From a virus, in IMG/VR virus record IMGVR_UViG_3300036846_000020, positions 1 to 37,307 of that record: DNA of 37,307 nucleotides. One strand, given 5' to 3'. The stretch's first letter is position 1. The number at the start of each line of letters is the position of its first letter. Positions 8,565 through 16,428 of this stretch are shown here, piece by piece. Under the pieces are notes generated by a model. It had not been told where the DNA came from and did not search any database. It was given only the letters and a program-made list of their open reading frames with translations. A program made the translations under genes and the position numbers.

Positions 8565-8905
8565 CGCTGACGCTCGGCCCGCACACGATCAGCATCGTGC
8601 GGGCGGGCACGAAGCAGAGCGACTACGGCACGGCGACAGTCTTCGACTGGTCGCAGCCTGCGATGTTCGACATCAGCGGCTGCAGCGTGCAGCCCGTGCA
8701 AGCGCCCGAGAACATGATCGATCGCGACAGCGTGCAGACACGCTGGATCGCGTACGTGCCCATCGACGGCGATGTGCGCGCGACTGATCGCGTCATCTAT
8801 GACGGCGCGACGTACGACGTCGACGGCGACCCGATGCGCTGGTCGTTCGACTCGCTTTCCCATCAAGTGATCAATCTCGTCAGGAGTCGCGATGAAGTTG
8901 TATGA
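8561..8905 (+). CDS. Head closure protein (connector/stopper)
   Basis: A 114-residue, mostly beta protein starting in an ATGA overlap. It has a compact order of VRAG, a CSVQP segment, TRW-YVPIDGDV, then DRVIYDGATYDVDGDP. That pattern is typical of head-closure (SPP1 gp16-like) proteins of siphoviruses infecting Actinobacteria. It would close the portal channel after packaging and give the surface to which the tail docks. Its last 14 bases overlap the next gene. Confidence 0.75.
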   Translation: MTLTLGPHTISIVRAGTKQSDYGTATVFDWSQPAMFDISGCSVQPVQAPENMIDRDSVQTRWIAYVPIDGDVRATDRVIYDGATYDVDGDPMRWSFDSLSHQVINLVRSRDEVV

Positions 8906-9113
8906 CGTCCCGAACGTCGATCACCCGCTGATGCTCGACGAAGACTTCGCCGCGACACAGGGGTATGAACTGCACTCGCCGCAGAGCGATCGCACGCCGC
9001 CGCCCCGCGCGAGCAAGCAAGAGTGGGTCGACTTCGCAGTGTCTGAGGGGGCCGACCCCGAGCACGCTGCGACGCTGACGAAGAGCGATCTGATCGAGCA
9101 GTACGGCGGCTGA
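8892..9113 (+). CDS. Small protein with Rho-N/SAP-like C-terminal helices
   Basis: A 73-residue protein with AGGAG (8881-8885) six bases upstream of its ATG. The N-terminal half is extended. The C-terminal half (ASKQEWVDFAVSEGADPE, then TKSDLIEQYGG) resembles the short two-helix Rho-N or HeH/SAP-type modules often appended to phage head-tail proteins. Its role in the connector region is unknown. Confidence 0.72.
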   Translation: MKLYDVPNVDHPLMLDEDFAATQGYELHSPQSDRTPPPRASKQEWVDFAVSEGADPEHAATLTKSDLIEQYGG

Positions 9114-9115
9114 TC

Positions 9116-9409
9116 ATGCCGATCAGCAGCGTGCGCATCGTGCTGAACAGCATCGGCATCCGTGAACTGCTCGGCAGCGAGGGCGTGCGAGCCGATCTGA
9201 TGGAACGCGGCGAGCGCGTCGGCGCAGCAGCGCGCGAGCACGCGCCGCAAGTCGGCTGGCCCGACGAGCGCGCAGACTTGCCGATCACGGTCACCGACGT
9301 CTCGTCAGCGAAGCGAGCACGCGTCGTCGTGACTGCCGACCATTGGGCGGGCGTCGCTGTCGAGTCGCAGTACAGACTGCTCGGCGGCTCGCTCGACGCA
9401 GCGAAGTGA
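9116..9409 (+). CDS. Neck/tail completion protein, HK97 gp10-like
   Basis: A 97-residue protein between the head-closure and tail-terminator genes, the slot usually held by an HK97 gp10-like or tail completion protein. It has an N-terminal amphipathic helix, a helix with VGAAAREHAP, and a C-terminal half ending in an alternation of hydrophobic residues around HWAGVAVESQYRLL. The match is to position and general pattern and not to a diagnostic motif. It is shorter than most family members. Confidence 0.62.
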   Translation: MPISSVRIVLNSIGIRELLGSEGVRADLMERGERVGAAAREHAPQVGWPDERADLPITVTDVSSAKRARVVVTADHWAGVAVESQYRLLGGSLDAAK

Positions 9410-9417
9410 CGCGCCCG

Positions 9418-9525
9418 ATGGGCGACTGGATGACCGAGCTGGCGAACCTCGTGCTCGAACGGCTCGATCGCGTGGTCGACGCGCTCGAACGCATCGCCGA
9501 CGCACAAGAGGGTGACGACACATGA
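9418..9525 (+). CDS. Very small helical protein, 35 residues
   Basis: ATG 9418 to TGA 9525 encodes a 35-residue peptide that is almost entirely one amphipathic helix with heptad-like Leu/Val/Ile spacing and an acidic tail. It fills the gap between two genes and ends in an ATGA overlap with the tail terminator, which supports translation. The product is unknown; it may assist the neck or exist mainly for translational coupling. Confidence 0.55.
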   Translation: MGDWMTELANLVLERLDRVVDALERIADAQEGDDT

Positions 9526-9920
9526 TCGACGTGACGCTTCCCGTCGACGCTGAACTCGTCGTGATCGCGTACTTGCGCTCTGCTCTGCTCGACGCGCTCG
9601 GCGTCGGCATCGACGTGCGCGGGGGCGGTCTGCCCGATCAGCCGTTCGTGCGCGTGCGCCGTATCGGCGGCGCAGAAGAGTCGCTGAACCACGACAAGCC
9701 GATTCTCGACGTGATCGTGTGGCACGTCGACGACAAGCAGCGCATGAGTCTCGCGCTGCAACTCTGGACGCTGCTCCGCGCAGCAGCGGGCGACGAAGCA
9801 GCAGGCGGCGTCATCATGTACGACTCGACGATGCTCGGGCCGCGACAGATGCCCGATCCCGTCGACGCGACGAACGTCGTGTGCATGTTCAGCGTCTCGC
9901 TGATCATCCGCCCTGCATGA
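9522..9920 (+). CDS. Tail terminator protein
   Basis: A 132-residue protein directly before the major tail protein. It opens with a helix containing VIAYLRSALLDAL, then VRVRRIGG, then a strand DVIVWHVDDK, a long helix and a final strand VVCMFSVSLIIRPA. This order is characteristic of tail terminator proteins (lambda gpU/SPP1 gp17 class), which cap the growing tail tube and join it to the head. The start is within an ATGA overlap. Confidence 0.75.
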   Translation: MIDVTLPVDAELVVIAYLRSALLDALGVGIDVRGGGLPDQPFVRVRRIGGAEESLNHDKPILDVIVWHVDDKQRMSLALQLWTLLRAAAGDEAAGGVIMYDSTMLGPRQMPDPVDATNVVCMFSVSLIIRPA

Positions 9921-9925
9921 CTGCT

Positions 9926-10016
9926 CGCTCCCGCTCTGGGAGCGCGGCAGGCGTCAACCTCGCGACGCCTGCGCGCTGATCCCTGCTCACTGACTCCCGT
10001 CGAACGACTCGACGGG
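9926..10016 (+). promoter_or_regulatory. Cluster of three hairpins upstream of the major tail gene
   Basis: Three consecutive perfect inverted repeats fill the 121-base gap. The first is 7 bp (9926-9932 with 9938-9944, 5-base loop). The second is 9 bp (GCAGGCGTC 9947-9955 with 9964-9972). The third is 8 bp (CCCGTCGA 9996-10003 with 10009-10016). No T-run follows any of them. They may stabilise the abundant tail transcript at its 5' end, be a processing site, or contain a weak terminator. The ribosome site GAAGGGAA follows at about 10029. Confidence 0.65.
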
Positions 10017-10041
10017 CGACCCCGCAACGAAGGGAAACGAC

Positions 10042-10602
10042 ATGACGCTGAAGTCGAGCGAAGTACGGGTCGCCGGTGCTGGCGAACTGTCGCTTGCTCC
10101 CGTTGGCACAGCACTGCCCGTTGACACGTCGACAGCACTGCCCGCCGCGTGGAAGGGCTATGGCTACACGACGAGCGACGGCGTGACGCTCTCGAAGAGC
10201 GTGAACCGCGACCCCGTGCAGGCGTGGCAGTCGATCGCGCCCGTGCGCTACGTCACGACGTCGCAAGAGATGACTGTGCAGATGAACTTCCTGCAGAGCA
10301 ACGATCAAGTCCTGAAGTTGTGGCTCGGCGGCAGCGACTTCGCGGGCACGACGCCCGCGTTCAGCGCGACGATGCCGACGTCGCCCGTCGATCTGTTTTT
10401 CGCGATGGTGCTCGAATGGTCTGACGGCGCACTCGTCACGCGACTGTGCTGCGACAAGATCACGATCAGCGAAGTCGGCGACGTCGTGATCACTCGTGCC
10501 GCGACCTTCTACCCCGTGACGCTCGGCGTGCTGCCGCCTGACACGGGCAGCGTGCTCGTGCACTGGCTCGTCAACGACCCGGCGTACGACCCGGCGAACT
10601 GA
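10042..10602 (+). CDS. Major tail (tube) protein
   Basis: A 186-residue protein placed between the tail terminator and the tail chaperones, where the tube protein always lies. It has an N-terminal strand region, the segment KGYGYTTSDGVTLSKS seen in actinophage tube proteins, an extended middle, and a C-terminal beta region ending in PVTLGVLPPDTG. It has its own strong ribosome site and sits behind a hairpin cluster, fitting high expression. The stop overlaps the next ATG at TGATG. Confidence 0.85.
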   Translation: MTLKSSEVRVAGAGELSLAPVGTALPVDTSTALPAAWKGYGYTTSDGVTLSKSVNRDPVQAWQSIAPVRYVTTSQEMTVQMNFLQSNDQVLKLWLGGSDFAGTTPAFSATMPTSPVDLFFAMVLEWSDGALVTRLCCDKITISEVGDVVITRAATFYPVTLGVLPPDTGSVLVHWLVNDPAYDPAN

Positions 10603-10940
10603 TGACGGCGACAGCCAGCTCGAAGCCCACGAAGCGCCCGACGACGAACGATCACAAGCGCAAGTCGTCAGCAGAGCGAGCGAAGGCGTCAGCACGTCGT
10701 GCTGACGTCGGCGACGACCCGATCGAGTTCGACTATGACGGCGAGACGTGGACGTTCGTGCCGACTGACGCGACCGGGTTGGAGTTTCTTGCTGCGCTTG
10801 AAGACGAAGAGTTGGTGCTGGCGTGTCGCCTGCTGCTCGGGCACGAGCAAGCAGCGCGACTGTTCAAGGGGCGCAAGATCGACGATCTGCACGGATTCTT
10901 CGACACGATGGGGGAGGCGTTCGACGGCGCAAACCCTTAG
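10602..10940 (+). CDS. Tail assembly chaperone G
   Basis: A 112-residue product that stops at TAG 10938-10940. It has a Lys/Ser/Thr-rich disordered N-terminus (about 1-35), then an acidic helical domain with IEFDYDGETWTF and LEDEELVLACRLLLG, a pattern common to the upstream tail chaperones of siphoviruses. It binds the tape measure protein during tail assembly. The stop codon directly follows a slippery heptamer, and the downstream -1 frame is open and continues as the T part. Confidence 0.85.
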   Translation: MTATASSKPTKRPTTNDHKRKSSAERAKASARRADVGDDPIEFDYDGETWTFVPTDATGLEFLAALEDEELVLACRLLLGHEQAARLFKGRKIDDLHGFFDTMGEAFDGANP

Positions 10941-11353
10941 CGCTGCTGCAGTTCATACGCGATCACGGTGACGTGCTCGAAGCCGATCTGCAGCGCGAGT
11001 ACGGCGTCGATCTGACCGACCTGTACCGGGGCACGCTGACGCTGCGACGTCTGCACGTGCTGATCGATCATCTGCCGCCCGAGTGCGCGACAGCGCGCGA
11101 AGTGGGTGACGTCGACGACGCGCTGACGATCTGGTCAGTCGAGCGTCTGCTGCTCGGTCGCATCGTCGACGAACTCGCGCTGCTGCGCTTCGAGTACGAA
11201 GCCGTGCACAGCGAGAAGGGCGCACAGCGCGACCCGCCCGAGAGCGTGCTGCCTGAACTCGACACGTCGTCGCGTGTCGTGCCGCTCGTGCGACCGACCG
11301 AGCTGGGCGAGTTCATGAAGGACTTCGAAGAGGGGAGCGACAGTGGCGACTGA
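10602..11353 (+). CDS. Tail assembly chaperone G-T fusion by -1 frameshift
   Basis: The -1 frame relative to G is open from well before the G stop to TGA 11351-11353. It encodes a T domain beginning LALLQFIRDHGDVLEADL, very like the start of T domains in other actinophages. A slip would give a 250-residue G-T protein. The T part has no start codon of its own close to the junction, as expected. The order major tail, G, G-T, tape measure is the canonical siphovirus layout. The preferred slip site is 10931-10937. Confidence 0.85.
10931..10940 (+). promoter_or_regulatory. Programmed -1 frameshift site A AAC CCT before TAG
   Basis: In the G frame the codons are AAC (10932-10934), CCT (10935-10937) and then TAG. 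Shifted back one base they read AAA and CCC, so both tRNAs can re-pair except at the wobble base. This fits the X XXY YYZ rule and lies against the stop codon, which prolongs the pause. A second run, G GGG GAG at 10910-10916, is an alternative, although only the first tRNA re-pairs fully there. Confidence 0.65.
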
Positions 11354-13367
11354 AGTCGGTACTGCCTATGTGACGCTGCTCCCGTCCGCGAAGGGCTTCG
11401 CGTCGAAGATGCAGAGCGAACTCGGCGGCGAACTCGGCGCTGCTGGCGCGAAGACGGGCGAGCAGTACAGCACGGGCGTCACGAAGACAGCGGGCAGCAG
11501 ACTCAAGTCGGGCTTCGGCAAGATATTCAGCGGCATCGGCTCGCTCGCTGCTCCCGTTGCGGCGTTCGCGACAGTCGCCACGGTGACCGACGTGCTGAAG
11601 AGCAGCATCGCTGGCGCTGAGCAAGTGCAGAAGGTCAACGCACGCACGACGAGCGTCATCAAGTCGATGGGCAACGCCGCGCACATCAGCGCGTCGGGCG
11701 TGAAAGACCTCGCAGACTCGATCGAGAAGAAAACCGCTGTCGATCATCTGGACATCCAGAGCGGCGCGAACCTGCTGCTGACGTTCAAGAACATCCAGAA
11801 CACAGCGGGCAAGGGCAACGACATCTTCGATCAGACGACCCAACTCATGACCGACATGAGCACGGCGATGGGTCAGTCGACGAAGAGCAGCGCGATCCAG
11901 CTCGGCAAGGCGCTGAACGACCCGATCAAGGGCATGACGGCGCTGTCGCGTGTCGGGGTGTCGTTCACTGCGCAGCAGAAGAGCCAGATCACCGCGCTCG
12001 AAAACAGCGGCAAGACAATGGCCGCGCAGAAGATCATCCTGAAGGAAGTCAAGGGCGAGTTCGGCGGCGCTGCTGCTGCTATGGCGACCCCCGCTGATCA
12101 CGCGAAGGTCGCATGGCACGGCTTCGAAGAGCAGATGGGCGCTGTGCTGCTCCCGCTCGTCGACAAGATCATGACGGCCTTCGCCGAAGCACTGCCCGTC
12201 ATCCTCGATTGGGCGAGCGCGTTCGGGCGCTACGTCGGCCCCGTGCTGAAGAAAGTCATCGGCTGGGTGAAGCAGTTCATCGACCAGTTCCAGCAGAGCG
12301 GCAAGCAGACGCAGAGCACGCGCGACGACATCATCGGGTCGCTGCAGGACATCTTGGGCGTCGTACGCGTCGTCGTGAAGATCATCGAGTTTCTGTGGGC
12401 GCACTTCGGCTCGACGCTGATGACGTACGTCGTCGGCACGTTCAAGAACATCATCACGATCATCGAAGCAGCGCTGAAGATCATCCACGGCGTGCTCGAC
12501 ATCGTGATGGGTCTGCTGACGGGCGACTGGTCGCGTGCGTGGCAAGGCGTGAAGGAAGTTCTGTCGGGCGTCTGGACGATCATCAAGACGCTGATCAGGC
12601 AGGCGATGCTGTACATCAGAACGCTTCTGAAGATCGGCTGGAAGGCGATCAAACTGATCTTCACAGCCGCGCTGAAGGGCATCTGGGCGCTGATCAAGTG
12701 GTACTTCCGTACGTGGGTGCGCATGTTCCTGGCGCTGCCGAAACTGCTCGCGAAGGCGCTCGCTGCTCTTGCGCCGCTGCTCGGGCAAGTGTTCAGAGCC
12801 GCATGGGCGCGTGCGTCGCAGTGGGTGCAGCAGGGCATCGCGAACGTGGTCAACGCCGTGCGTGCACTGCCGGGGAAGATACGCGCGCTCGGTGGGCTGC
12901 TTGCTGCTGCTGGTCGTGCAGTGATCCAGGCGTTCGTCAACGGGCTGCAGAACGCACCCGGCGTCGTCAGCAACATCGCGGGCAACGTGTGGGATGCGCT
13001 GAAGTCGCTCGTGAACAGCGCGATCGACAAGATCAACGGCGCTCTGGACTTCACGATCAGCCTGCCCGGTCCCGATGTGCACATCAACGCTGGGCACATT
13101 CCCCATCTGGCGCGCGGCGCACGTGCGACGAGCGGCACGCTCGCGATGATCGGCGAAGGGCGCGAGCCCGAGACAGTGCTGCCCGACTCGATGCTGAGCG
13201 GGCTGCTCGGTCGAGCAGCAGCAGCAGGCGGCGCGAACCGGCTGCGACTCGTCGTCGACGGCTGGGAGTTCAACGCCTACGTCGACGCTCGTGCTGATGG
13301 TCGCGTCTCGACGGCTGGGAACCTCGCCGCCGAGGGGAGGCGCGCATCATGGCCGTCTCGACGCTGA
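11343..13367 (+). CDS. Tape measure protein
   Basis: A 674-residue protein starting at GTG 11343, preceded by a GAGGGGAG ribosome site and overlapping the end of the T frame. It is rich in Ala/Gly/Lys with long helical stretches. The central hydrophobic region (about residues 280-520) contains several membrane-like segments, including runs around LLPLVDKIM and IWALIKWYF. An early segment with ISASGVKDLADSIEKKT resembles other tape measures. The C-terminus has an EGREPETVLP motif common near the end of these proteins. At about 1.5 angstrom per residue the tail would be near 100 nm. No lytic peptidase domain is visible. Confidence 0.92.
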   Translation: MATEVGTAYVTLLPSAKGFASKMQSELGGELGAAGAKTGEQYSTGVTKTAGSRLKSGFGKIFSGIGSLAAPVAAFATVATVTDVLKSSIAGAEQVQKVNARTTSVIKSMGNAAHISASGVKDLADSIEKKTAVDHLDIQSGANLLLTFKNIQNTAGKGNDIFDQTTQLMTDMSTAMGQSTKSSAIQLGKALNDPIKGMTALSRVGVSFTAQQKSQITALENSGKTMAAQKIILKEVKGEFGGAAAAMATPADHAKVAWHGFEEQMGAVLLPLVDKIMTAFAEALPVILDWASAFGRYVGPVLKKVIGWVKQFIDQFQQSGKQTQSTRDDIIGSLQDILGVVRVVVKIIEFLWAHFGSTLMTYVVGTFKNIITIIEAALKIIHGVLDIVMGLLTGDWSRAWQGVKEVLSGVWTIIKTLIRQAMLYIRTLLKIGWKAIKLIFTAALKGIWALIKWYFRTWVRMFLALPKLLAKALAALAPLLGQVFRAAWARASQWVQQGIANVVNAVRALPGKIRALGGLLAAAGRAVIQAFVNGLQNAPGVVSNIAGNVWDALKSLVNSAIDKINGALDFTISLPGPDVHINAGHIPHLARGARATSGTLAMIGEGREPETVLPDSMLSGLLGRAAAAGGANRLRLVVDGWEFNAYVDARADGRVSTAGNLAAEGRRASWPSRR

Positions 13368-15139
13368 CGTGCACTGCTGTCTCGATTCGCAGCGCGAAAG
13401 CGGGCTACGTGTACGGCGCGTCGTCGTACTTGCCGCTGCAGAGCGCTGCCAGCTCGGCGCTCGTGCGCTGCGGGATGCCCAGCGACATACCTGCAGGCGC
13501 GACGATCACGAGCGCGATCCTGACGTTCACCCAGCACGGCGCGCAGAGCGGGTCAGTCACGCTGACAGTGCAGCGGCAGTCGACAGCATGGACGGTCAGC
13601 AAGGCGACGTGGACGAACAGAGGGAACGTCGGCGGCACTGCTGTCACGCCGCCCGCGAAGACGAGCGCTGCTGATCTGACGCTGTGGGCGTTCGACGTCA
13701 CGGTCGACGTGCAGGCGTTCATCGCTGCGCAAGTCTCGAACTACGGCTGGCGGCTCAGCACGACGTCGAGCACAGCGCTGTCGTACTTCGGCAGTTCAGC
13801 GAGCATCAATCAGCCGACGCTGACGATCACGTACCTCGTGCCGGGTGACCCGCCCATCGGGCTGACCCCGAGCGGCAATCAGGCGACGTCGCTCGCGAAG
13901 CCAGTGCTGACGTTCCAGGCACCGCCCGACACGACGCAAGTGAACGTGCAGATCGACGCCGACATGAACACGCCGTACGACTTCGACAGCGGCGACATCA
14001 ACTCGACGAGCGGCTTCGTTGACACATCGACGACAGCATGGGCGGGTCTGACAGCGGGCGGCGCATCGCTGTACTGGCGTGCTCGTGTGAAGTCGTCGCT
14101 CGGGTACTCGGGGTTCAGCGCGTGGGCGCAGATGCGCCGCGTCGCGAAGCCGACCGTGACGATCACGTCGCCGGGTGCGACGAGCGACGACACGACGCCG
14201 CCCGTGGTCTGGTCGACGACGGGCACACAAGTCTCGTGGCGCGTCATCATCACGAACAGCAAGGGGCAGACGGTCGCAGACAGCGGGCAGATCGTGGGCA
14301 CCGACACGACGTGGACGCCGCCGAAGACGGTCGCGACAGACGGCCAGCAAGCGACGGTCGAAGTGCGCATCTGGGACAACATCGATCGCGTCGCGACGCA
14401 GGGCGACCCCGTGTACGCGAACGCGCTGCTGACGTTCACCGTGCAGGGCGTCGGCACTGTCGCAGCAGCGACGACGATGACAGCGACGAAGGACAACACC
14501 GGGCTGCCGCTCGTGACGATCACAGCGACACGCGGCACAGCGCCCGACTCGTGGCAAGTCTGGCGCGACGACGGCGCTGGGCCAGCGAGCATCGCGACAG
14601 CGCTGACGAGCCCGCTGTCGTACCAAGACTGGACAGCCGACCCGAACAAGGCGCACACGTACTTCGCTGTGCCGTTCATCAACGGCACCGGGCGCGGGCT
14701 GACGACGGGCGCAGTGCCCAAGCAGACCGTGACGCCGACTGTGCGCGGCATCTGGCTCGTCGATCCAGCGAACCCGACAGCGCGCGCCGTCATCTGGGGT
14801 CAAGACACGGGCGACTTCGACGCGACCGAGCTGGCAGTGATTCATCAGCCGCTCGCTGGCCCGCCCGTGCGTCGCGTGTCGTACCGTCCGCCGCTGTCGG
14901 GCTCGGTCACGGGCGAACTCGTCGACGTCGGCTCGCTCACTGCTGACGCGCAGATCGCAGTGCTGTACGACATGAAGGGCAACGACCGCGATCTGCGACT
15001 GGTGCTCGGCGACCGGAATCTGCTCGTGCGCATCGGCGATCTGCTCGTGCACCCGACGCCCGACAGCAACGATGCAAGTCGGCACTCGCTCGTGTCGTTC
15101 ACGTGGTGGGAGCAGGGCACGCCGCCCTGGTCGCCGTGA
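13349..15139 (+). CDS. Minor tail protein with DNRLRE-like and Fn3-like domains
   Basis: A 596-residue protein with a strong GAGGGGAGG ribosome site and a 19-base overlap with the tape measure gene. Residues about 10-165 resemble a DNRLRE-type beta domain: a signature of aromatic Tyr residues, then VDVQAFIAAQ, NYGWRLSTT and a closing NQPTLTITYL. Several roughly 90-residue beta repeats follow, with WRVII, TVEVRIWD and SWQVWRDDG strands of Fn3 or Ig type. The C-terminal 130 residues resemble the region of actinophage minor tail proteins that docks to the tail tip. It is probably a distal tail or first baseplate protein with surface-binding domains. Confidence 0.72.
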   Translation: MAVSTLTCTAVSIRSAKAGYVYGASSYLPLQSAASSALVRCGMPSDIPAGATITSAILTFTQHGAQSGSVTLTVQRQSTAWTVSKATWTNRGNVGGTAVTPPAKTSAADLTLWAFDVTVDVQAFIAAQVSNYGWRLSTTSSTALSYFGSSASINQPTLTITYLVPGDPPIGLTPSGNQATSLAKPVLTFQAPPDTTQVNVQIDADMNTPYDFDSGDINSTSGFVDTSTTAWAGLTAGGASLYWRARVKSSLGYSGFSAWAQMRRVAKPTVTITSPGATSDDTTPPVVWSTTGTQVSWRVIITNSKGQTVADSGQIVGTDTTWTPPKTVATDGQQATVEVRIWDNIDRVATQGDPVYANALLTFTVQGVGTVAAATTMTATKDNTGLPLVTITATRGTAPDSWQVWRDDGAGPASIATALTSPLSYQDWTADPNKAHTYFAVPFINGTGRGLTTGAVPKQTVTPTVRGIWLVDPANPTARAVIWGQDTGDFDATELAVIHQPLAGPPVRRVSYRPPLSGSVTGELVDVGSLTADAQIAVLYDMKGNDRDLRLVLGDRNLLVRIGDLLVHPTPDSNDASRHSLVSFTWWEQGTPPWSP

Positions 15140-16428
15140 CCCAGCCGCTCGGGCTGAAGCCCGCTGACGAAGCGACGTACGCCGCGTTCATCACGACGCG
15201 CAGTCATGACTTCGCGATCAGCGTCGACATCATGAAACTCGACCACACGGCGATCAGATCAGTGACTGATCAGTTCATCGACGGGCAAGTGAACCTTGCG
15301 AGCGGGCAGCCCGTCGAGCGGACAGCGACGTTCACCTTCTACGATCCCGACCGCTCGATGCACATCGATCCCGATACGCCGTGGGAGAGCGCGACGTTCG
15401 CCGATCGCATGATCCGCGTGCAGCACACCGTGAACGTGCCGGGGCTGGGTCGCATCGTCGCGACGCCGTTCGTCGGCCCCGTCACGAAGGTCAGCAGAGA
15501 CGGCGACACGATCGACGTCGAGTGCCAAGACAAGGCGTCTCTCGCGATCACGGGCACGTCGCCGCTGAAGTGCAAGAAGGGCATGGATGCTGTCGCTGCG
15601 ATCAGGCACGTCATGCAAGACGGCGCGGGCGAGAACAAGTTTCGACTGCCGAACGGGCTGAAGCGCAACCTGCACAAGACGTTCAATGTCGGCTGGACGA
15701 GCGACGCCGCGCCGTGGGTGGTCGCGCAGCGCATCGCAGCGCAGATCAATCATCAGTTGCTGTACTCGTGCGACGGGTATCTGACGCTGCGCCCACTGCC
15801 GCAGAAGGTCGCCGCGCTGTCAGTCAGCGGCACTGCTGTCACGACGTCGCCGCAGACTGACTTCGACGCGTCGAGCATCAGCAACATGGTGCGCGTCACG
15901 GGGAAACTCGCGCCGCCCCGAGCGAAGAAGGCGAAGCCGGGTGCGAAGCCTCAGCTCGAAACGCCGCCCACCACGATCAGCGCTGTCGCCGTCGCTGCGC
16001 CGACGCACCCGCTGTCGCCGAGCAGACTCGGGCGCAACGGCGTGTCGCGCTATCTGCCGACGATCATCGACGGCAGCACGTACAAGTCGCTGTCGCAGGC
16101 GCGCGCTCTCGCGACGACGACGCTGCAGCACGATCTGCCGCTGACGGTGGGCGTCACGCTCGACATGGTGCCCGTCTTTCATCTGGACGTCGGCGATCTG
16201 ATCAACGTGCAGACGCCAGTCGGGCGCGTCGTCGTGCGCTTCATCGAGGGCTCGATCCCGCTCGGCATCAGCGGCGACATGAGCATCGGTCAGACGCGAC
16301 GCGTCAGCGAGGGCCGTGGGCTGCGCACGAGCGGGCACACGACGCATCACGCAGCGACGAAGCAAGAGCGCAAGACGTACCACGCTGCGCTGAAGACGTG
16401 GCAGAAGAGTCATCACCATCATGGCTGA
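15136..16428 (+). CDS. Minor tail protein, baseplate hub-like
   Basis: A 430-residue protein if it begins at GTG 15136, which forms a GTGA overlap with the preceding stop; an in-frame ATG at 15103 would give 441. It contains segments typical of siphovirus hub or Gp44/XkdQ-like proteins: a beta-rich N-terminus with a TATFTFYDPDRSMHI stretch, the DTIDVECQDKASLAITG region, and a later LDVGDLINVQTPVGR strand pair. The last 40 residues are basic and His-rich and end SHHHHG. The role in the tail tip comes from position and this pattern. It overlaps the fibre gene by 8 bases. Confidence 0.7.
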   Translation: MTQPLGLKPADEATYAAFITTRSHDFAISVDIMKLDHTAIRSVTDQFIDGQVNLASGQPVERTATFTFYDPDRSMHIDPDTPWESATFADRMIRVQHTVNVPGLGRIVATPFVGPVTKVSRDGDTIDVECQDKASLAITGTSPLKCKKGMDAVAAIRHVMQDGAGENKFRLPNGLKRNLHKTFNVGWTSDAAPWVVAQRIAAQINHQLLYSCDGYLTLRPLPQKVAALSVSGTAVTTSPQTDFDASSISNMVRVTGKLAPPRAKKAKPGAKPQLETPPTTISAVAVAAPTHPLSPSRLGRNGVSRYLPTIIDGSTYKSLSQARALATTTLQHDLPLTVGVTLDMVPVFHLDVGDLINVQTPVGRVVVRFIEGSIPLGISGDMSIGQTRRVSEGRGLRTSGHTTHHAATKQERKTYHAALKTWQKSHHHHG

